Numbered from the stretch's first letter, positions 1-12,163 are shown. The stretch is DNA of 64,000 nucleotides from Phoronis australis (GCA_002633005.1 NMRA01000027.1:981788-1045787); one strand, 5' to 3'. A program made the numbers and translations. The notes: a model not told the origin generated them from the sequence alone.

Positions 1-177
1 ATTCACCTGCAGAGCTCCAATCATTGTTATCAGCAGTGCTCTTTCAATGACTTTGCAATAATAGACCAGGCAGTAACAACAAAGGAGCTTAAAATTCGTG
101 AGGCTTTACATATCAGTTGGTGCAAGCCCAATCTCAATAGGCAACTGACACACCACAGGTTGTCATTGTTGGTATAG
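1..177 (+). pseudogene. Penelope-like element, C-terminal end of the polyprotein (partial)
   Basis: Frame 1 is open from the window edge to a TAG at 175-177. The peptide ends with 'KIREALHISWCKPNLNRQL', which looks like the C-terminal tail of the GIY-YIG endonuclease region of Penelope-like elements (family pattern: K-I-R/K-E-A-L-H-I-x-W-x-x-P-x-L-N). The rest of the element lies outside the window or is lost. A close copy of this end, in the same orientation, lies at 63100-63327. Both are followed 80-90 bp later by a hammerhead-type motif, as expected for this retroelement class. In living elements the product would be a reverse transcriptase/endonuclease that copies the element; here only a fragment is seen. 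Confidence 0.7.
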
Positions 178-254
178 TTCATAATCACTCCCTGTAACTG
201 ACTGTATCTGTGCTTCATTACTTGTTGTTGGGCCTAGCCAGGTGGCCACTGTAT

Positions 255-304
255 TATGACTTCAGAGGATGGTGTTTAATAAATGACACCGAAACATGTC
301 AAGT
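255..304 (+). ncRNA. Degenerate hammerhead-ribozyme motif of the Penelope-like element
   Basis: Downstream of the element's stop codon lie a CUGANGA-like box (CAGAGGA at 263-269), a perfect 5-bp stem II (GGTGT 271-275 with ACACC 286-290), the GAAAC box (291-295) and a minimal stem III (AC..GT) followed by C as cleavage-site base. A 4-bp stem I is possible between ACTT just upstream and AAGT just downstream. The second core base is A instead of the invariant U, so this copy is probably inactive. Hammerhead motifs are known at the ends of Penelope-like elements. Confidence 0.5.
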
Positions 305-322
305 TTTAAATCCGTTGTTGTT

Positions 323-1600
323 TTCGTGAACAATGATTTCTCTGACGAATTCCGGCTTACCAAAGAACTATCCATAGGTTTCTTAGCCTGTACATGTTCA
401 CGGCGCCTCTCTAGTATTTCTTGATCAGTGTATTCCGGCCTGTGAAACCTAACGATCCGACACATGAAGTCTTCGTCGGATGAGCTCTTGACTAGCGCCG
501 GACGAGTTGCCAGATAGACGTTTATTTTTCTGCTTTCTGTTTCAAATTGAATTATTCTCATCCCAGTCAATGCTTATATAAAATTGAAACCAAGTCTGTC
601 TCATTAGATACAATTTGTAATGTCTTTGCAGTATTCGTGAGTGCATTTGTTGAGAAGCCAGCAATGAATAAACCGCTGCGTTACCGGCTTTTGATGCTGG
701 CAATAAAGATAATTGACCTGGCCGCCCGAGCGCATGCTAATTCAGTGTTTGCTGACAGAAAGCTGTTGTGAAAAAATTACTCGATTTTATATGCCATGAT
801 CTTATGTTAGGGGAATCTTTATTTAGAAATACAAATACTTTATTCAAATCATTGTTACTGTACAACCTTTGCCCTGACGGTCTGTGGAAGGGGAACCCGA
901 CTTCGCGGCCCCCGACAAGTAAATAGATTTTCAGTTTCGTGGCTAATTCACAAAAACAAGTACGTGCACATTATTTCTTTGGCTCACTATTATAGTCTTT
1001 TCGTGACTGGAGGTTTAGTTTCCAACTCAAGCTGGTTTATGTTCGTGCCAGTTCCGGCGGCCGCCAGCGACGGGCCAGATCGGGTTCCGAGCCACTGGCT
1101 GGGATAACGAGTCAGTCCGGCCGCGGGGGGCCTGATCGGGTTCCAAGCCACTGGCCGGGATAACAAGCGTTTTGTGTGTTTAGAACACAAACATCTCAAG
1201 TCTAAACAACACAGATCTAGGTTCTCCTTCCTGTATTTCACAGAAGATTGCTCCTGCTACGGTACCTTGGTAAATTGGCCTGCCAAACTTTGTAGGCTAC
1301 AAATAAATCCGTAACAGCAAAATGAAACAACACGTTTTTATAATAACTCGGTATATTGTTAAGGGTTTTAAATCGAAGTTTGATGATTTATTGGTGTTAA
1401 ACGATGAATTCAAGTGATAAACTGACACCAGTAACCCGTGTTGTGAAATGCTGAACAGACTGCGTGTGAAACCAATTACGTCATTGGATAATTTCAACAC
1501 CTCAGTCTGCCATCAGGTGTCAACTGAACGTGACGTTATCGAGTAGAACTACTCGATCTAAGTTGATACAAAAGAGGTTGTTTTTTGGGTGGCATTCTCT
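323..1600. other. Unassigned DNA between the Penelope-like end and gene A homology
   Basis: No gene is supported here. A minus-strand open frame (570-262) encodes a charged 102-residue peptide I do not recognise; it overlaps the Penelope-like 3' end and has no counterpart in the other copy. The stretch at 1060-1170 is GC-rich with a tandem repeat. Alignment to the B copy only starts at about 1600 (B about 49265), so this segment is either unique to A or a mobile-element mosaic inserted in the gene A intron. Confidence 0.4.
1072..1167. repeat. Two-copy direct repeat, about 40-bp unit, 56-bp spacing
   Basis: The block 1072-1111 (gggccagatcgggttccgag...) is repeated with a few changes at 1128-1167 (gggcctgatcgggttccaag...). 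It is GC-rich compared with its surroundings. Nothing shows a function. Confidence 0.8.
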
Positions 1601-1686
1601 TTCAATGCAACAAATTTTCCTTAAACCAAAGATGTGTCGCCACTGAAATTCTAAAACTACGCCAGCATTTTTCTTGTATTTTACAG

Positions 1687-3281
1687 GAAGTTCTTTAGCG
1701 CCAGTTGGATGGGATTTCAAGATCAGCAGTCCGGTATCGAAAGATACGACTGGTGTATCGGTATGTCAAAGGGAACGTGTGACATACAGCCATTCGTCAA
1801 CGTCCACAACTCTCACGAGCAAGTTCGACTTGATATGATTCTTCCAGTAAGCAAACCACTTTTTGTCAACGTGCGTGCGTGGAACAAGGCGGGACTGTGG
1901 GTAACAACAACATCTGAACCAATCATAGTCGATAATACTCCACCTGTTGTTGTTACAAATCCCGTATTCACAAAAGGCAATTTGTTGTCGTTGTATGACA
2001 ACACTCAGTTTGAAACCAATGCACTTCATTTCAAGTGGAAGTTTACAGACGCCAACAGTCCTCTCACCCGCCACGTTATCAGCGTGTCTTCACATCATAG
2101 TGGACTTTGCCCAGTAGAAAATCTTGAGATAGGTGATGAAGAGTCGCTTAGCATCAGCTTGAGCGAAAAACGTGGCCTGGCTGATGGGGATAGATATTAC
2201 GCAGCAGTGACAGCCTGTAACGACGCAGGACTCTGCACGTCTTCGAATTCCTCCGCCAACGTGTTAATAGATTCCAGTGCTCCGCACATCGGCCAATTTT
2301 TGCAATCATATTGGTCCAAAGAAGCTGGCAAAATAAAACTTAGGATTCTGTGGTCGGGATTTGTTGATCCCCATTCTGGAATAAAGCAGTACCACTTTTA
2401 TGCTGGCACCAATTATAGCTCTTATGACTTAACGAATGGGTTTGCCACAGTGCCCTACAAACCTCAATCAGGAACCACGAAACAAGAGGCGTCATTCTTC
2501 TTAACAACCAACCCGAGGATTGGTTCTAGCATTTACATCTCCATGGTGGCAGAAAACAACGTTGGCCTAAGGAGTAAAATTTTGAAGAATCTTGTAAGGC
2601 TTGCTTCAACTGTTCAGTCTAACCCTGTGCAGGGCATATTGGTCGTACAAAAGTATTCTTGCAATATACCCTTTTGCAACAACGATTGTGCGTGTGCGCC
2701 TATTGGAGGTACTTGCGACAAATTCAAATTTTCAAGTTGCACCCTGGTCACAAATCCGCCTTCATATATTAGGGTTTCCATTGGCTTCATTACCTCAGTT
2801 ATTTCATCCATGAACCACCGCTGCATTGCTGTAAAATGGATAGCTGCAAATCCTGAACACGTCATACGGTATCAGTACTCTCTCGGTGTCTCAGGTGCTG
2901 ATCCTGGTTATGGTGTTTTCAATCTAACCACGGAGACAGTGTGGCATAACATTGACTTGTGGACAAATACAACGTTCTGTTTACCACAAGGAAAAGTCTT
3001 TCAGTCCGATCCACCAGAAAAATATGTGGTTTATGTAAGAGCATGGTTTTCTAGCTCCACTCTGGCTCAATTTAAATCGCCCGACCTGGTGATTGACACC
3101 AGTGCTCCTGTACAGAGGCGAGGTCGTCATGTCCTTGACTGCCTTGATGCGACACATTGTGATGAAGACATAGAGTTCTCAACCGATACACAAAAGCTTG
3201 CGGCGAGTTGGAAAAATGTGTTTGTTGACATGGTCAGTGGAATTAAGGAATACGAAGTTGCAATCGGATTTTATCCTGGAG
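1687..3281 (+). CDS. Gene A exon a (FN3-like repeats and Cys-rich insert)
   Basis: The acceptor is ...ttttacag before 1687 and the donor is gtaaga at 3282. The exon is entered with one base completing a codon (phase 2) and left in phase 1. It opens with 'KFFSASWMGFQDQQSGIERY', so the first FN3-like repeat is started by an upstream exon outside the window. It holds several repeats plus a Cys-rich insert (residues about 315-345 of the exon: CNIPFCNNDCACAPIGGTC). The B counterpart is 49349-50943, the same length. Confidence 0.88.
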
Positions 3282-6200
3282 GTAAGATACTACACGGTGT
3301 TTCGTTTCGTGGGACTGTTGCAAGGAGGTTTAGCCTTTAAAACATACATCATCAATTGAAGAACAATTAACATGTTTACAATGTATAATTGTCAGTATTT
3401 TTGAGGTATTTGTATCCTAGATTCTACTCTCAGAATTTTTATAATCTTTAAAAATTTGCGAATTGAAGTCATTAATATACATCTCAATTTCAGACAGCTC
3501 TGTGAAACCAAAATTTACAACAACGACGTCATCGTACACTGAACTTGGCCTAACTCTCGTTAATGGCATGACGTACTATACAACTGTGAAGGCAATAAAC
3601 AAGGTTGGTCTCGCAACCACCGCCTCGTCAGATGGTGTGACAGTTGACAATGCATCGCCTTTGGCAGGAACGGTTTACAACACAAAAGATTTCCACAGCG
3701 TGCCTGCAACAGCTGACCCTTGTATTAGAGCTTCGTGGGAAGGATTTGAAGATGTCCACTCTCACATTAAGGCATACTATGTGAGCATAGAGGGAATGGC
3801 AGTTAGAAATAGTTTGTTGGTCAACCAGCAGCCCGTGGGCATCACAAACGCTGTGGAATTTTGTAACGTGACTTTAAAACAGAATACTTCTTATGTTGTT
3901 GCCGTGCAAGCTCAAGACGCAGCCGGTAGCATGTCGTCAAAGGCAATATCAGACCCTATTCTCGTTGACACGACTCACCCTGTGAGTTTTCGATGCACAA
4001 AATGGGTAAGCAGCCCACTTATTCCGGATTCTTCTGCACTGGCAAACGGCGAAATAAAAATTTTGTATAATATTACCATAGAAGCAAACAGCCTTTATGA
4101 ACTTGTTTTTGCTAGTTCTGGAGTAATGCCTAAAGTATCTTTAGAGTTCCTCGGTGTACATCTTTATTTGAGTTTCATATATTTCGCCGATGGTGGCTCT
4201 GAGGCAACGTACAGTTTTACATTACGGGATTCAGCTTCAACTAATTTTACGCTGAATTTAGCCTCAGGGTCGGAAAATGTTGCTGTTTCCCAGAAAGTGT
4301 GCGTTACTGAGACAATCTCTGAACCTGATTCAGCAGTTAATCTGCGTCAGTTAGGCCCACTTGAACTCATGCTAAGTTTTCACGCTAAAGACCCCGAGAG
4401 TGGCATACGACAACACCTGGCAGGTGTTGGCACAACGTTCGGTGGATTTCAAGTTGCAAAGCTGCATAGCCTAGGTCAACAGCAGCACATGGTCTATGAC
4501 ATCAAATTGCCACATGGGACTCCAGTCTTCGCAACCGTGATGTCCGAGAATAATGCCGGATCCAGAGCCTACTTCCGGTCAAACAAGCTGGTCGTAGACC
4601 ACGCTCCACCGATAATATCCAACTTGACCTTTATGATCAATCTAGTTGGCGGAACTACCTACAAGCTTGTGAATGCATGGACTGCCGAAGACCCTGAGAG
4701 CGGGATCAGCAAGTGCAAACTCCATATAGGTAAGGTTTCTTGTGAGTCGCGATTTAATATTAATATTGTAGAGCGATCCAAGAGCGTAGTTGGTGCTGGT
4801 GTACTCGAGTGTGTTTGAGATATGTCTAAGAATTCCGGAAGAGTTTTGTTATGTTAAAGTGTACTGGAAAGTTTTTTCCAGTGGCTAAATCCTTTATACT
4901 TTGAAATATGTAACTTTTCTCTTCCAATTTGCCAACCTATTTTTAATCGTGACAATTCTCCAAAAATACTGAGCATGTCATGCCAGCTTTCTGAAAGAGT
5001 AGATATCGTAAATTTACACCCCGAAGAAATTACAAACAGGTTTTATCTGAAATGAAAATATCTGGTAATTCTAGAAATTATATTTGATCTGTACACCGTG
5101 CTACTGGAAGATTTTCCGGGAAAGGTGAGTTTGTTTTACTCGAAACTGCATTAAACAGGCAATATTGGAGGTAAGAAAAAACTATATTCTTTTGGCAAAA
5201 TGCAAACAAAACATTGGCGCTTACAAATTGCCACGATCTATAATGTGTAGCCTTTTTAATTGCGCTTTTATCCTTTCCTCTTGAAAATGCTACCGAATAC
5301 TACATGTATTTTTAAGCTTATATGTACTGCGATATCTCGCACAACCCTGTATTAAAAAATTGCCCACTTTAGCAGTTAATAGTTAAATTTTGTAAAAGAT
5401 TGTCCTAGAACAAAACACTTTGTGAGATCGACACGTAATCCCTGCGGCAAATTTTGGTAAGTTAGAAGGAAAAATGTGCAACCTGCCTCTCCCATTTCCT
5501 CCTCTGCGCTCATGTTCAGTTACCCAGCGATATCATGCGATCTCACAAGCAAAAACAAACTGCAAATATGATTATAAGCCGTAATTATTGACATTTGGAC
5601 GCTTCTGACAGTCAGATTATATTACATGAAACGAGAGAAATCAAGGTTGCTCGAGGCCGAAGACAGACTGCATCACGTCGCTTCCCGGCATTGGCGGAAC
5701 TAGAATGTCGCAAGTGATGGTACAGCAACAGTTTGGAATGAAAACTGTGACCCTTGTCGGTGGTTCTTTTATTTGGTGGTATCGGATTGGGAACTGCAAT
5801 TACTCTCTGCCAATCGGGTTGTACTCGATCTCAATTTATCTTGGCAGAACCGAGAGAGAAACCAGTATTTGTTTCACAATGAATCCGTTGAAGCTTCCTT
5901 CTTCTGGATTAGTCAGCATGCATTTTTTTTTACACTAATTTTTAATCATAAATTTTACAAGAACATGAGATAATACTGTACACAAATACACAAGCAATTT
6001 TCTTAAAATTTGACGTTGTAGTGAAAAAATTCATTCAATGTCCAGATGCAAAAAACAGTCCCAAATAGGGACTCAACTAAGTTCCCTAAATCTACTGCAT
6101 GCGTATTTTTTGGACTTGTGAAAGCATCGATTGTCCTTTATTGTATTGCTTTAGTTTCATTACTAAGTCAACTTTTGATTTTGATACAAATCGAAAGTGA

Positions 6201-9200
6201 ACTCTATGTTGAATTTTCAATATTGTCAAAAGTGAGTAACACCCCCAATTTAAGGACTTAGACCCTATTTTTTCAATTAACTCTTGGCTCAATTTTACTT
6301 ATATTATTAGAAAATGTCATTAATGAAAGAGGAGCTCATAATTAGTATCAAATGATAGGAGAATATTACATCTTTGAGTCCATCAAGATAAAAATACACA
6401 AAAAGACTTAGGGACCTTAGCTAAGTCCCTATTTGGGACTGTTTCATGCAACCGGCCAATGAGATCCACTTAAAATTATAGTCTGTTAATAGTTAAAGGA
6501 ATCGCAGGCGAATGGTTTGTCCGAATTTGATGTATTGCCAACGTCTGCTTGGTGACTTTATATTGACCACGTCAATGATGTATGGTTTCTGCAACGTGTA
6601 TTTAGTCAGTGAATAGCGACATACGTCGTCCGGCTACCTTAGCTTGCTGGGCAGTAGCACATCATATCGGAAGTGATCGTGCTGTGCGAATGCCAATCGG
6701 AGGACGGAAATATCGGTAATCACATAATAAAATACAATATAACAGAATATCATATATTGTTTTTGTAATTTATTATGGGTAAATACAAATGTATTTAAAA
6801 ATACATTTATTTAGGTTTTGGCCATAATAGATTACAAAAACGGACAACCGCCGAACAAATGAAAAGTTTGTATTAATTCGATGTATCGTCTATTCATTAG
6901 ACATCATCAGGATACAAACAATCAGAGATCAAGTGTCGACATACAAGTCAGGTTACATCAATGAATTAAAATGAATGCAATAACAATGTGTCCTGATGAT
7001 GTCTGATGAAAATACGAAACGTCCAATTCATGTGGACTTCTTTATTTCTGCGACTGTTGTCCCTTTTTTTGATAAAATATCGTAAAATTGTATAATAGTT
7101 CCTTTTTGTTATCCACTTAGTGTGATCTGTTAACCTGCTGGATTCATGTAGATAATAATTTTCGTATTTAACGGCCAAGCATAGCTGGACAGTTACGCCG
7201 TTAAAGGGCTTGATGACAATAAATGCGACAGATGGCGCGTCATCTTACGGTGAGGATGAGTAGTACCATTATCTATCGATAGACGTCTACCGTAGGAGTG
7301 GCACAGTGTCAGTTTGCCATCGTCTCTGTTCATTGTGCGATATAACTCGCCCAAATGTCGAGAACCAGATTTCTCCACTGAATCACGGGCATCAGACTGA
7401 TTCTCAAAATACGAGCACGTTACATCTGACTATTGCCTTACGTTTCTTACTATTGTGGTGATGTTCAGTTGTTTAGCTTTTCTGATATCTAACTACGTAT
7501 ATGGCTATCACATGAGTGTGTGCAAATGTCGACACCGTCTGCAATTAAACAACAGAAATTCCAAGCAATGGTGTATTTGGACAACCACCTTGAGATATGC
7601 TAAATTTGACTAGCTAGATGTCTCCATTGTTTTAATGTCGCCTTTCCAATTAATATGCTGGTATGAGCTCTAAAAATGAATAGGTGCATGGGTTCTAGGA
7701 TTGGAAATTTGAATCTTTTGTCTCAGTGCAACTAATGCGAAGTCGTGACACTGGCGAGTACATACATGTAAGGTTGATAACGGCGTGTTTTACACCAATT
7801 ACAGGTGATTCGCCCCTCACCAGCACCATCCAATCACTGGTCACGGTGTCACCAACGTCTGAGGGTTATCGGTCAACGACCACGACTACTCTTTCACACG
7901 GTCAGACATTATACTCTACCGTGTGGTGCTCTAATCACGCTCAGTTGTCGGCAACTTCCGTTTCCCGACCTGCCACCGCTATTAACCAAGGACCTTCTTC
8001 TTCTGAGGCGAGGGTTAGATTCTTGATTCCACAAACTGGACTTTACCAGAGTAAGACTGAAGCCATCGCTGACTCAAATTACCTCCATATCGCCTGGGCC
8101 GGATTCCAAGATGTGGTTGGCCAAGTGACTTATAAAGTTCGCATTATGAAAGGAAGCACCGAGTTTCAGCCGTGGTTAGATGTTGGTCCTGTAACCGATT
8201 TCCGTCTCTCCAATCTATCGTTCACAGATAATGTGTGCTACAAAGCCGACGTGCAAGCCTTTAATGTCAAAGGTTTGTCAAGCTCAATCGTGTCAGATGA
8301 AACATGTGTCGACAATGATGCGCCGAAATTAACCGGTGAGTAATTGATCTACCTTTTAAGAATAGAGCTTTTCAGTGTCCATCTTATCGTTCTGACATCG
8401 TTTTTTTCGTTACTTTATCTGCGTTTAGCAGCTTTAATTATGGATTTCAAAATCAATTATCGTAATGCTTATGGCTAGTCCGACGCGATAAAATTTGTAA
8501 CTGAAGGTGCGCGACAGTTCTAAGCCTGTATTTATTAGTCCGGTTTTCCTGGCATGAATTTCCAGTCGTCGCAATAAAAACACTTGACTTGTAATCAAAC
8601 CTATTTGTCAGAGAGACGAACTGGGACTAACAAACAAAAGCTGGTGAAAAATCCAGCGGTAAAATTACATCGACAACATCATCCAGTGAAAACTGATGAC
8701 GCAGTGTTTTCTCGTTTCGCTACAAAATTGCAAATGAATTCCACAAAAGGTGTGTAAAGGTTTTGCGATAAAAATCTACGATAACAACATCAAGTTGCTT
8801 TTGACCGCGTCACTCCGTCACTAAAGCTCACTAAAACCAGTCGCTTGTCACCAACTGTGAACTGAAATTGTTGATAATTTTCTGCGTTTATTTCTTGTTG
8901 TGAATAAATACCGTGTCGCCGCAACCATTTTCGATACAAACACAGATGATGGTCCAGAGTCTAATCTCTGAACTCAGACTCACATCACTCTCATACTCGA
9001 AACTTAGCCAATCACGCCGCTAGATTCGTCAAATTTTGTAAGTTTACTCGAAAGATGGAGTGGAATTGGTCAAATTCTATTACTGTGATTGAAAGCTTAG
9101 AACCATTTTTTTGTAGCGTTATGCGCTGGCATACTGTAACGAGTGCCACTGGTTTGAGCAAAACACAAAGATTGTCCCTTTAATATTGGTCTTAGCTTAA

Positions 9201-9742
9201 ATATGGATTATTTTCGAAACGATTTAAGTTGTTCAGAACTAGGATACAATGTGTGTATCGGGTCCTAGTTCAGAATGTCGTAACCAAAATCTACGCGTTT
9301 GGGCTCATGTCTTCTTTGTCTTTTTGCTATTTTCAGAATTCAAAAATAATAACACAAAATAATGTCACCCTTACTAATACAATTGCCAGGTATCCATGCC
9401 GTGGACGAAATACTTCTCCCGTACAAATTACATTCTTATGAATTCAAGACATTTTATGCAATTTAAGGTCAACAACCACAACTCAAAGCTACTGGAAATG
9501 CCCTGAATATCAGCTGGTACCCCAGTTTTGTACATGACGTCAACCTATGGTACGAGGCGTGCATTGGTTTCTCCGAAGGTGCCTGCGACGTACTTCAGCC
9601 AATAGAGACGACTCAACCATTTGTAATTCTGGATGTCAACGAAAGAGACCTTAGCGTTGGGACAGAGCTATTCGGCGTAACTACTGCTGTAAAACCTTCT
9701 GGCATGTTTAAAGTTTTGAAATATTCTGCTATAGTATATTAG
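1687..9742 (+). CDS. Gene A (3' part): large extracellular protein with FN3-like repeats, paralogue of gene B
   Basis: Four exons are visible: 1687-3281, 3494-4729, 7805-8335 and 9468-9742. All have AG/GT borders, and the phases chain (2 in, then 1, 1, 1, stop at 9740-9742). The encoded region carries at least eight beta-sandwich repeats of FN3 type: linkers such as 'IIVDNTPPVVV' and 'VTVDNASP', then 'W-x-G-F-x-D-x-x-S-G-I' cores, ending in 'A-I-G' or 'H-I-G'. No membrane segment is seen in these exons. Order, length and phase match the last four exons of gene B. The frame is open, so this is probably a working gene whose 5' exons lie left of the window. The likely role is an extracellular matrix or secreted adhesion protein, inferred from the domains only. 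Confidence 0.85.
3494..4729 (+). CDS. Gene A exon b (FN3-like repeats)
   Basis: Acceptor aatttcag; donor gtaagg at 4730; phase 1 in and out. It reads from 'DSSVKPKFTTTTSSYTELGL' to 'DPESGISKCKLHIG'. Three repeat boundaries are visible (VDNASP, VDTTHP, VDHAPP). The B counterpart is 51157-52392, the same length. Confidence 0.88.
4730..7804 (+). other. Gene A intron, 3.1 kb
   Basis: This intron aligns with the gene B intron 52393-55457 along most of its length, with small indels. I found no exon with consistent splice sites in it. It holds the foldback/hammerhead-like element at 6750-7060. A 61-residue minus-strand open frame at 7378-7193 is also open in B, but has no start context or recognisable domain. 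Confidence 0.6.
6750..7060. mobile_element. Foldback element with hammerhead-like cores on both strands (A copy)
   Basis: A hairpin-forming block (tgtaatttattatggg against ccataatagattacaaaaac) is followed by two hammerhead-like cores facing each other. On the minus strand (6910-6883) there are CTGATGA, a perfect stem II (GTCTA/TAGAC) and GATAC. On the plus strand (6993-7020) there are CTGATGA, a stem II with one mismatch, and GAAAC. The plus core is followed by a GTCC...GGAC hairpin (7021-7038). The same element lies in the equivalent intron of gene B (54425-54770), so it predates the duplication. The A copy has lost about 17 bp of its first arm. Such cores suggest a remnant of a hammerhead-bearing retroelement; the family is not established. 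Confidence 0.5.
7805..8335 (+). CDS. Gene A exon c (FN3-like repeat)
   Basis: Acceptor aattacag; donor gtgagt at 8336; phase 1 in and out. It encodes 'GDSPLTSTIQSLVTV...', one full repeat with the core 'LHIAWAGFQDVVGQVTYKVR' and the end 'CVDNDAPKLTG'. The B counterpart is 55458-55988, equal in length. Confidence 0.88.
8336..9467 (+). other. Gene A intron with an empty insertion site
   Basis: Noncoding. It aligns with the B intron 55989-57274. At 8901-8912 (tgaataaatacc) it preserves the unoccupied site of the 450-bp foldback element that sits at 56597-57046 in B. A run of seven T at about 8401 corresponds to a run of 31 T in B. Confidence 0.65.
9468..9742 (+). CDS. Gene A exon d, apparent last exon
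   Basis: The acceptor is tttaag, and the exon is entered in phase 1 as 'GQQPQLKATGNALNISWY...'. The frame runs 91 codons to TAG at 9740-9742. It contains most of a final repeat (WYEACIGFSEGACDVLQP ... TTAVKPSGMF). Gene B has a stop at exactly the same codon (57547-57549), which supports a true C-terminus. A donor just before the stop (GTAAAT in B, GTATAT in A) cannot be excluded, so a further exon with a membrane anchor remains possible. Confidence 0.7.
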
Positions 9743-11330
9743 ATGCTCACCTGTAAAAAATACGATGTCATTTTGCGTCAAAGCTCGTACGGCCAACCGA
9801 AGCTAAAACCGTAATCAAAATTTGATGTTTTCTACCGGCACAAAAAGCAGTAAAATAGTTGATTGAGGTGGTCGCTAGATGCGAATAGAGCTTTGCACTG
9901 CGGTCGAACTTAAATTATTTTGAAACATTTCTGTTTTCCTGGAAAGACACAGCGTCGCGTGCTAAGCCATCTAGCTTGGACCGAGCGTACGATCTTTGAT
10001 AAAACAGGGATCACATATTTTTATTTTGTGTATCAAATATTCTGTGTCTATTAAATGTTTAGCTTGCGTGTCTTTTTATTAAAGCGTCTATCTACAATTT
10101 GTTACAAGATGAATATGCAAATTCAAATACACATGTTTCTGTAACAAAACCTAACAGTGTCTTACAATTGTAATCCAGAAAGGAAACTGTTAATGGAATA
10201 TATTGCGCATGCGCGAACACGCTAAGTTAGCCATTCATCGGTATCTCTATGATTCGCGTGTGTCTGTAGAAACTACGTCGCCTGCTAAAATACAGCTTTG
10301 CCACCCAATCGTCTGTTGTGTGCTAGTGATCATGTCCGTGAGGAATCATATTGTGAGTATTTTTCAAGGATGTGCGAAGTACATGTAATGATCTACTCTT
10401 GTTTGACCATCGAATGAGCTTGATTTCATTCATTTAAAGACCGAGAAAAGGCTAAGAAGATCCAGCAAAGCTGTACAAATTTGAAATGCCGGCGCCAATT
10501 ACCCAGCCATTTACGAGAACCAATTACTGCCACACGCTATTTAAACACCTCGATATCTGCATTGTTAATTTGTATATGTTGTAATACTGTCGGGAATTCA
10601 CACTGTTTTCTTCTGCCATTGAACAAACACGTGAATCATACATGTATAATGTTCTGTCATGGATACTCATTAGTTAATGACCACATCTACATAGCCAACA
10701 ACTTTCTAGAAACTCACGGACGCCAACAGCTTTCTTGTCACGCACCAATAGTGTTTTTTTCACGAGCAACCACTATTTTGTACTCAAGTTTAATTGAGGC
10801 GATTTCCTGTTCTCGTGAACAACAGCTCTGTCTCGTAGTAATCTAATCAAAAGTGGTTTCTGGTTTCAGGAAGATCCGACTTGTTCTTAAGATCTTGAGG
10901 TCATTTTAAGCACGCAGGCTCACATTTTCCCCATCACTCCTTGGGCACACAAAATGGTTGTGATCAAAGAAGAGGTGCATTCTTTAGCATAGGAGCATCT
11001 TCTCATGTAGAAGCATGGGCACACATACTGTTAGCAGCCTTGACAACAATAGAATAGGTAGTTTTAATTAAAAAAGTATGTGACACCACCTATAGGTGTC
11101 TCTCGCTGAAAAGTTAAGGTTATGTAATGCCTTACCAACATGTCTGTGTATTTAGCGTAATATCTGCGAATCCTTAACATGACTATAGAATTATAGTATT
11201 GACTTTCTAGCAACCTGTCAATAATTAGGTCACAGGACTATAACAATCATTCTAGCCAACATATGCCTTCTTTCCAGCACTCCATTTGCTACAGGCCAGA
11301 CTGAACTATCTTTTATCTATTACCAGTATG
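9743..11330. other. 3' flank of gene A
   Basis: No coding feature is supported. The stretch aligns with 57550-58950 and then 60765-60850 in the B copy, so about 1.8 kb present in B is absent here. It probably includes the 3' UTR. Confidence 0.5.
10078..10083 (+). promoter_or_regulatory. Candidate polyadenylation signal ATTAAA
   Basis: ATTAAA within gtgtctttttattaaagcg, about 340 bp after the gene A stop. The hexamer and its context are conserved at 57889-57894 in B. It is a common variant of AATAAA, but no transcript end is visible. Confidence 0.3.
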
Positions 11331-12159
11331 TAAAATGCATCGTTTGCACAAACTCCGTCTCCCCCGCTCCACTACAGACCTTCGCTGTGCCTGTTTCGAC
11401 ACCACCTTGGTCCCAGGTATTGCACCGGCCCCCTACTTGGATTCGAGGTGTTCTATTTTTTTTTCTCGCGGGCCGTTTTTTCGCGGACGCCGAGGGAGGG
11501 TGGCCAGTTTCGTGGTGGCCTGGGTGTCGTCACTCGGTCGGCTTAATTTCACTCCCTCCGTCTTCTGTCCCATATATAATTCATCGGGCCTGTCGCCGCC
11601 AAAATGAATGATGTCTCATTAAAAATGTTTTACTCTTACTTGAGTAAACTGAATTATTTACCCGGGTGTTGGAAGTTGGCGTTCTTCAGTTATTCTGCTG
11701 GTAAAATTGCCATGCGCTCTTTAGGCGCTATTGCGTCACCTATTGGCCAATTTCCGTGTCCGTCAATCAACTGTGAGGATGCGTACGTGTCATAACAGTC
11801 GGAAGTGGTTTCATTTCGTTACAAGATTTTACTATTTCAATACCAGAAAACCCAATTTCAGAACAAACTCTCGAGAGATATCGCAAGCTTTTATGAAATG
11901 GCGCGTACGTGCGCGTGTCACGAGTATGCACTGTTTTCAAAAAGACGGCAGATTTTCCTTAGTTGCAAGGCGGAGCTACGAAAAATAATGCTGATTAGAT
12001 TTTTATACTTCTATGAACGGCTGTAACGGGCAAGATTGTAACGGGCAAGATGAATGTCGGTTAATTCCAACATTCTGCATGCACCCCTGCAGGTTGTTAG
12101 CTCTAAGTTATACGACGAGGTGACGAGCTGAGCACCCGGGTTGTTTGAAATTTCGGTGT
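11331..12159. other. Intergenic DNA unique to copy A
   Basis: No counterpart in B. A GC-rich stretch (11360-11590) contains overlapping open frames with no recognisable domain, a run of T followed by GC, and catatataattc at about 11570, which resembles a TATA box. I could not link it to a gene. Confidence 0.35.
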
Positions 12160-12163
12160 TTAA

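Noticed and set aside
7193-7378. Minus-strand open frame shared with 54793-55044
   Set aside because: Open in both copies, but the length is modest, there is no domain or splice context, and the whole intron is conserved between copies at a similar level.
11335-11611. Overlapping GC-rich open frames
   Set aside because: Two frames are open through base composition only; no domain and no B counterpart.
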